A stretch of DNA of 7,906 nucleotides, taken from CAYWFP01 sp964457365. Its GTDB lineage: Bacteria > Planctomycetota > SZUA-567. The stretch spans positions 1 through 7,906 of the forward strand of contig CAYWFP010000138.1 in NCBI GenBank assembly GCA_964457365.1, in the 5' to 3' direction. Each line of letters starts with the position of its first letter. The first letter of the stretch is position 1. A program made the translations under genes and the position numbers. Shown here in pieces: positions 5,007-7,906 of the stretch. Under the pieces are notes generated by a model. It saw only the letters and a list, made by a program, of their open reading frames with translations. It searched no databases and was not told the origin of the DNA.

Positions 5007-5389
5007 CACAGGTTCTCCGCTACGATGAGCTTTGTGTGAATGCGCAGGGTGATGCCGAAGGGATCGCACCAGCGAAAGCACGGCTCGCCGTCCAGATCCA
5101 TCACCTCATGAATATGGGCCTTGCCGCCGCGCTCCTCCCGGATCCGGTCGCCCGGAGACGGGAGAATGGGGTTGCCGTCCACGATCAGGTCTGACGCCGA
5201 GATCAGGAAATCCCGAGACTCGATCCGTTCAAACAGGCCATGATCGCGGGACACCTCCACAACCGTTTGCGCCGTAGTGGCGGGGACCTCGATTTCATGG
5301 GATTCGCGGCGGTAGCGCACCGATGCGGCCATGTGACGGACCCTCATTTCGTTCAGCCAGGAAAGCCCCTGTTCCAGCAGATTGACCAT
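5006..5389 (-). CDS. Putative head-completion / head-tail connector protein
   Basis: A 127-residue protein starting at ATG 5389, ten bases after the stop of the DUF2190-type gene. It begins with an amphipathic helix (LLEQGLSWLNEMRVRHM) and continues as a beta-rich domain with VPATTAQTVVEV, SRDFLISASDLI and a C-terminal WCDPFGITLRIHTK stretch. The pattern resembles small conserved proteins found after capsid genes in other phages, where head completion or connector (lambda gpFII-like) proteins usually lie. Its stop (5006-5008) shares one base with the next start (TGATG), implying coupled translation. The SD is weak. I assign the role from position and general shape, not from a diagnostic motif. 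Confidence 0.5.
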   Translation of the reverse strand: MVNLLEQGLSWLNEMRVRHMAASVRYRRESHEIEVPATTAQTVVEVSRDHGLFERIESRDFLISASDLIVDGNPILPSPGDRIREERGGKAHIHEVMDLDGEPCFRWCDPFGITLRIHTKLIVAENL

Positions 5390-5399
5390 GCGCCGATCC

Positions 5400-5738
5400 C
5401 TACTGGCTCAGGCGGGCGCGCACGAACGCCGCGTCGTCGCCCGCTTCCGCCGCCGTTTTGCCCAGGTACTTGTTGGCACCTGCGGCAGGGTCTTCCGTGG
5501 CAACCTTGGTCGCCTCGTTCCAGTAAACCTTCGCCCCGGCGGCGATGGCCGTCCCAGCACCCGTTGCCTTCGGGAAGTCGAAGACACCGCTTACATGCAG
5601 GGCGCCAAGGGTTCCCGTCTTGATGTCGAGCTTGGCCACGCCCGCGAGTTCGCCCTGAACCACCACGTCGCCCGAAGCAACGTCCATGGCGGGCGTGTAG
5701 TCGATCGCCTCGCCCGTCTGCTTGAAAATCGCACCCAT
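5400..5738 (-). CDS. DUF2190-type capsid accessory (decoration/stabilising) protein
   Basis: A 112-residue protein directly downstream of the capsid gene. It has the look of the DUF2190 family: an N-terminal YTPAMDVASGDVVVQGELAG-type stretch, then a small beta-rich body with GALHVSGVFDFPKA and AGAKVYWN segments. Members are usually encoded next to the major capsid protein and are thought to sit on or stabilise the capsid surface. ATG at 5738 is chosen over the adjacent in-frame TTG at 5741, because GGAGGAG (5745-5751) lies six bases from the ATG. No signal peptide or membrane segment is seen. Family assignment is fairly secure; the exact role on the virion is inferred from position and family. 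Confidence 0.75.
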   Translation of the reverse strand: MGAIFKQTGEAIDYTPAMDVASGDVVVQGELAGVAKLDIKTGTLGALHVSGVFDFPKATGAGTAIAAGAKVYWNEATKVATEDPAAGANKYLGKTAAEAGDDAAFVRARLSQ

Positions 5739-5777
5739 CAAAATCTCCTCCGTTAAGGTTGTCCGGTTGCCCGCGGC

Positions 5778-5807
5778 GCAGACGCGCGGACGAAATGGCG
5801 CGTCTGC
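5778..5807 (-). other. Perfect 10-bp hairpin between capsid and capsid-accessory genes
   Basis: GCAGACGCGC at 5778-5787 is the exact reverse complement of GCGCGTCTGC at 5798-5807, with a ten-base loop. It sits in the largest gap of the window (5739-5837, about 100 bp), where the rest holds no ORF or promoter that I can recognise. No T-tract follows on either strand, so a standard rho-independent terminator is unlikely. It could stabilise or process the mRNA, or set capsid expression apart from downstream genes. Confidence 0.5.
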
Positions 5808-5829
5808 TTACGCGACAGCGTGAATGCCC

Positions 5830-5844
5830 GGCCTGGCTCAGGCC
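5830..5844 (-). other. Small stem-loop over the capsid stop codon
   Basis: GGCCT and AGGCC form a five-base-pair inverted repeat with a five-base loop, and the stop codon of the capsid gene (5838-5840) lies within it. No T-run follows, so it is not an intrinsic terminator. It may be chance in GC-rich DNA. Confidence 0.25.
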
Positions 5845-7376
5845 TCGCCCTTGAACTTGCTCACACCCCGCCAGTCCTGCTCGCGGCAGGCGATGTCGAA
5901 GAACACCCGGAAGCGGATCCCCAGCGTGTCGAAGTCGGTGTCGCCCTTTTCGACCGTGGGGGTGCGCCGACCGCGCAGGTAGCCGATCTCGAAGGTGTCG
6001 ATCACCGCCGGGTCGCCGAAGAGATACCACGCCTTTGCCGAAGCCCCGGCGTAGTTGCTGTTGGAGAGGTAGGGACTGGTGACCACCTCCAGGTTCTCGT
6101 CGGCGAGCGGGTTGTAGGTCGGGATGCGCTGCTTGTTGGTGGACCCGACCGACAGGAGAAGCGAGCTGTTCAGAATCTCCCGCGCTGTCATCTTGAGCCC
6201 GGTGGGCACCAGCAGGAAGCGGGGCGAGACATTGATGGGCTGCTTGTCCGCATCCACCTGATCCAGGAACATCTGGATCGCCTCGGCGAGGCTGTCGGTG
6301 GAAAGGGCCGTGTCGGCGCCTTCCTTGTAGTTCTTGTGTGGAACGCTGAAGAGACCGCCGGGGTTGGAGAGGAGGCGCTGGAAGAAGAGCTGGTCCACCT
6401 TACGCGCGGCCCGCGCCCCCATCCCTTCCGGGACCCGCAGGAAGGCGTTCAGGTCGTCGTTGTAGATCATGGTGCGGGTGAGGGTGAAGGTCTTTCCGTA
6501 GGTCTTGAGCTGGTTGGTCGCCTTCTCCTCCGCCAGCCCGCCGTGCTTGATCTCACCGTCAGGCGCCACTGGCTCCAGATCCCCGACGTCGGTCAGGCGG
6601 TAACGCTCGGATTCCTTGAAATCGTTCAGCTCGCCCTCGGAGCAGAGCCGGGTGGCGATGATGTTCTGGGCCTGGAAGCTCTTGAGGAGCTTCTTGTTGG
6701 CCACGTTGTTGAGAAGGCCGGGCAGGGACACCGTGCTGAACGCCGCCCGGATGGTGTCGTTGCCGAAATGGCGCGGCAGGGACACCCCTTCGGCCCGGGC
6801 GCATTCCACGAAGATCTGCTGCAGGGACACGTCCCGGTCGTGGTACGCCTCGTTCACCGTAGCCTCACCGTAGGCGGCCACCAGCGCCTCCTCGCCGATC
6901 CCGGCGCGGAAGCACAGTGCCGCCTCCAGCCGACGGGTCGTGTCGGCAGGGGTGCGCTCCGGTGCGACGGAGATGTTTACATCCGCCTGCGGACGGGAAT
7001 CGCGGATGGCCTTCAGCACCACGGTGCGGACCCGGTCGGGATTCCACCCGGCGGAGATCGCCTCGCGCTCAATCTTGGGGAACTCGCCCGCGCAGATCGC
7101 CTGAATGGCGGCCACGCGGTCGCGCTCGGCCTTGACCGCTCGCTGGGCTTCCGCCCGGGCAGCATCGGCCCCGTCATCTTTCGGATCCGGCTTCGCGGGC
7201 ACGTCCTTCTTTTCCGGTTCGGAGGGCTTGGGCGGATCGATGACCCTGGTCTCGTCGTCGTCCTCACCGCTGCCAGCCATCTCCTTGTCGTAGGCGGCGC
7301 GCAGTTCATTCATCTGCTCATCGGACAGATCCACCGGATCATGCCCTTTGCCTTTCAGCCACTCGTTGAAATCCAT
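5838..7376 (-). CDS. Possible nested product: scaffold plus major capsid protein from an internal start
   Basis: Inside the fusion gene, Met176 (ATG at 7376) is preceded by GGAGG with a seven-base spacer. The SD falls on two glycine codons exactly at the join between the protease and the scaffold/capsid part. Translation from here would give a 512-residue protein with an N-terminal scaffold-like region and a complete capsid domain, but no protease. Nested in-frame capsid or scaffold genes are established in other phages (lambda C/Nu3, Mu I/Z). A second product would let the phage make many capsid subunits per protease. This is inferred from the start site only; the SD-like bases could reflect glycine codon choice. 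Confidence 0.5.
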   Translation of the reverse strand: MDFNEWLKGKGHDPVDLSDEQMNELRAAYDKEMAGSGEDDDETRVIDPPKPSEPEKKDVPAKPDPKDDGADAARAEAQRAVKAERDRVAAIQAICAGEFPKIEREAISAGWNPDRVRTVVLKAIRDSRPQADVNISVAPERTPADTTRRLEAALCFRAGIGEEALVAAYGEATVNEAYHDRDVSLQQIFVECARAEGVSLPRHFGNDTIRAAFSTVSLPGLLNNVANKKLLKSFQAQNIIATRLCSEGELNDFKESERYRLTDVGDLEPVAPDGEIKHGGLAEEKATNQLKTYGKTFTLTRTMIYNDDLNAFLRVPEGMGARAARKVDQLFFQRLLSNPGGLFSVPHKNYKEGADTALSTDSLAEAIQMFLDQVDADKQPINVSPRFLLVPTGLKMTAREILNSSLLLSVGSTNKQRIPTYNPLADENLEVVTSPYLSNSNYAGASAKAWYLFGDPAVIDTFEIGYLRGRRTPTVEKGDTDFDTLGIRFRVFFDIACREQDWRGVSKFKGEA

Positions 7377-7901
7377 ATCGAATCCTCCAGAGAATTTGAA
7401 ACTCGCCGCCACCTTCATGCGCGTGGACGCGTCAGCCCCCACCGCCACCACGGACACTTCCCGAAGCACCGCCGCCTTAACGTGATAGAACGGGCCGTCG
7501 TGCATCTGGCCGTTGACTTCCCGGCTGCGGCCCTTGACGATCAGCTCGGCGTCCTTCACCTCCGCGCCGATCGAGAGCTGCCAGTCGGCGCCAGCCAGAG
7601 CCTGGCCGGCGGCCTTCGCCTGTTCGACAATGCCCTGCGCCTGCCCGCTCGTGGAGAGAATCTCCCCTTCGATTACGAGCGTGCCGTTCTCGTTGGAAGC
7701 CCTCACCACGCCGACGCGGCTCGCGGTGCGGTTCTCGTGATTCGCCAGAAGCGGCACCGATTCCGGTACATCCAGCCCGGCTAGGTCCACCACCACGGGG
7801 TGCCGCCAGCCCGGTAGATTCATCTTCCCGCCGGAGTAGGCCATCCCCATCACGCGGGGATTTCGGTTCTCGCCCGACTGGGCCTCGATCAGCAGAAACA
7901 C
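5838..7901 (-). CDS. Prohead protease / major capsid protein fusion (5' end probably outside window)
   Basis: This single 687-residue reading frame carries a capsid maturation protease followed by the major capsid protein. Residues about 15-165 look like a phage prohead protease: a GW-HPVVVDLAGL stretch at 31-43, a candidate catalytic His55 in LLANHE, and Ser110 in WQLSIGA, followed by REVSVVAVGAD at 147-157. Residues 176-300 are charged and Pro/Lys/Glu-rich, as expected of a scaffold or delta-type segment. Residues about 325-687 resemble HK97-fold capsid proteins of the Mu gpT-like type (NDDLNAF at 481-487, GMGARAARKVDQLFF at 493-507). The family cleaves the scaffold during head maturation and forms the icosahedral shell. 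The frame stays open to the right edge, and the first codon shown is GTG with only five bases before it, so the true start probably lies outside. An internal start at 7376 is listed separately. The fused architecture is known in other phages; the catalytic assignments are inferred from motif position. Confidence 0.9.
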   Translation of the reverse strand: MFLLIEAQSGENRNPRVMGMAYSGGKMNLPGWRHPVVVDLAGLDVPESVPLLANHENRTASRVGVVRASNENGTLVIEGEILSTSGQAQGIVEQAKAAGQALAGADWQLSIGAEVKDAELIVKGRSREVNGQMHDGPFYHVKAAVLREVSVVAVGADASTRMKVAASFKFSGGFDMDFNEWLKGKGHDPVDLSDEQMNELRAAYDKEMAGSGEDDDETRVIDPPKPSEPEKKDVPAKPDPKDDGADAARAEAQRAVKAERDRVAAIQAICAGEFPKIEREAISAGWNPDRVRTVVLKAIRDSRPQADVNISVAPERTPADTTRRLEAALCFRAGIGEEALVAAYGEATVNEAYHDRDVSLQQIFVECARAEGVSLPRHFGNDTIRAAFSTVSLPGLLNNVANKKLLKSFQAQNIIATRLCSEGELNDFKESERYRLTDVGDLEPVAPDGEIKHGGLAEEKATNQLKTYGKTFTLTRTMIYNDDLNAFLRVPEGMGARAARKVDQLFFQRLLSNPGGLFSVPHKNYKEGADTALSTDSLAEAIQMFLDQVDADKQPINVSPRFLLVPTGLKMTAREILNSSLLLSVGSTNKQRIPTYNPLADENLEVVTSPYLSNSNYAGASAKAWYLFGDPAVIDTFEIGYLRGRRTPTVEKGDTDFDTLGIRFRVFFDIACREQDWRGVSKFKGEA
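7381..7390 (-). promoter_or_regulatory. Internal ribosome binding site before Met176 of the capsid fusion
   Basis: Read on the minus strand, CTGGAGGATTCGATATGG holds a strong GGAGG Shine-Dalgarno core seven bases before an in-frame ATG at 7376. It is as good as the sites before the separate genes downstream, such as the DUF2190-type gene. Its place at the domain boundary supports real use. Confidence 0.5.
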
Positions 7902-7906
7902 GTCAT

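Noticed and set aside
5778..5807. Rho-independent terminator after the capsid gene
   Set aside because: The hairpin is strong, but no T-tract follows on either strand.
5353..6030. Minus-strand frame of 225 codons overlapping capsid end, DUF2190-type and neck genes
   Set aside because: Arg/Gly/His-rich sequence in a different frame from three better-supported genes, and it spans the intergenic hairpin.
5820..7784. Plus-strand open frame of 654 codons antisense to the capsid fusion
   Set aside because: It mirrors a well-recognised capsid gene, is rich in His, Arg, Gly and Leu as expected for GC-rich antisense shadows, and has no recognisable domain.
7904..7906. ATG at the right edge as start of the capsid fusion
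   Set aside because: It is in another frame and meets a stop after five codons; the fusion frame runs through a GAC codon to the edge.
1..7906. CRISPR array, tRNA, insertion sequence, integrase or defence system
   Set aside because: No spaced direct repeats, cloverleaf, terminal inverted repeats with transposase, or recognisable recombinase/defence domains were seen on either strand.

Overview
This window is a virion-assembly module of a tailed double-stranded DNA phage or prophage. Every gene I can support lies on the minus strand, so the order of expression runs from the right edge (7906) to the left edge (1). Genes are packed with gaps of a few bases or with overlapping stop/start codons, and most have a clear GGAG-type ribosome binding site. 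The DNA is GC-rich. A lipobox-bearing protein and the GC-rich coding style suggest a Gram-negative type host, but nothing here fixes the species. I saw no integrase, attachment site, tRNA, host gene, insertion sequence or CRISPR array, so prophage and free phage cannot be told apart.

Layout in transcription order. (1) Head: a fused prohead protease/major capsid protein (5838-7901, probably missing its first few codons), with an in-frame internal start at 7376 that could also make the capsid part alone. After a gap of about 100 bp holding a perfect 10-bp hairpin comes a DUF2190-type capsid accessory protein (5400-5738). (2) Neck: a head-completion-like protein (5006-5389), a small single-pass membrane protein (4755-5006) and a tail-terminator-like protein (4325-4753). 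(3) Three small virion-type proteins (4067-4321, 3839-4066, 3363-3827); the second and third share a C-terminal motif. (4) Tail: tail tube (2896-3336), a 53-residue zinc ribbon (2723-2884), and a tail assembly chaperone pair G (2257-2742) and T (to 1982), joined by an apparent -1 frameshift. (5) A run of membrane proteins: a holin-like protein (1650-1997), a 25-residue transmembrane peptide (1573-1650) and a putative lipoprotein (from 1576), each tied to the next by overlapping stop/start codons. (6) An HK97 gp10-like protein (529-1110) and the N-terminal 170 codons of the tape measure protein (1-512), which runs off the left edge.

A tube, chaperone and tape measure with no sheath gene point to a long non-contractile (siphovirus-type) tail. 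Terminase and portal genes would be expected beyond the right edge, and distal tail genes beyond the left edge.

The features most worth a second look are the nested capsid start, the chaperone frameshift without a standard slippery heptamer, the membrane-protein cassette embedded in the tail genes, the 335-nt overlap of the lipoprotein frame with the gp10-like gene, and the motif shared by two neighbouring small proteins. I found no convincing defence or other non-virion system.
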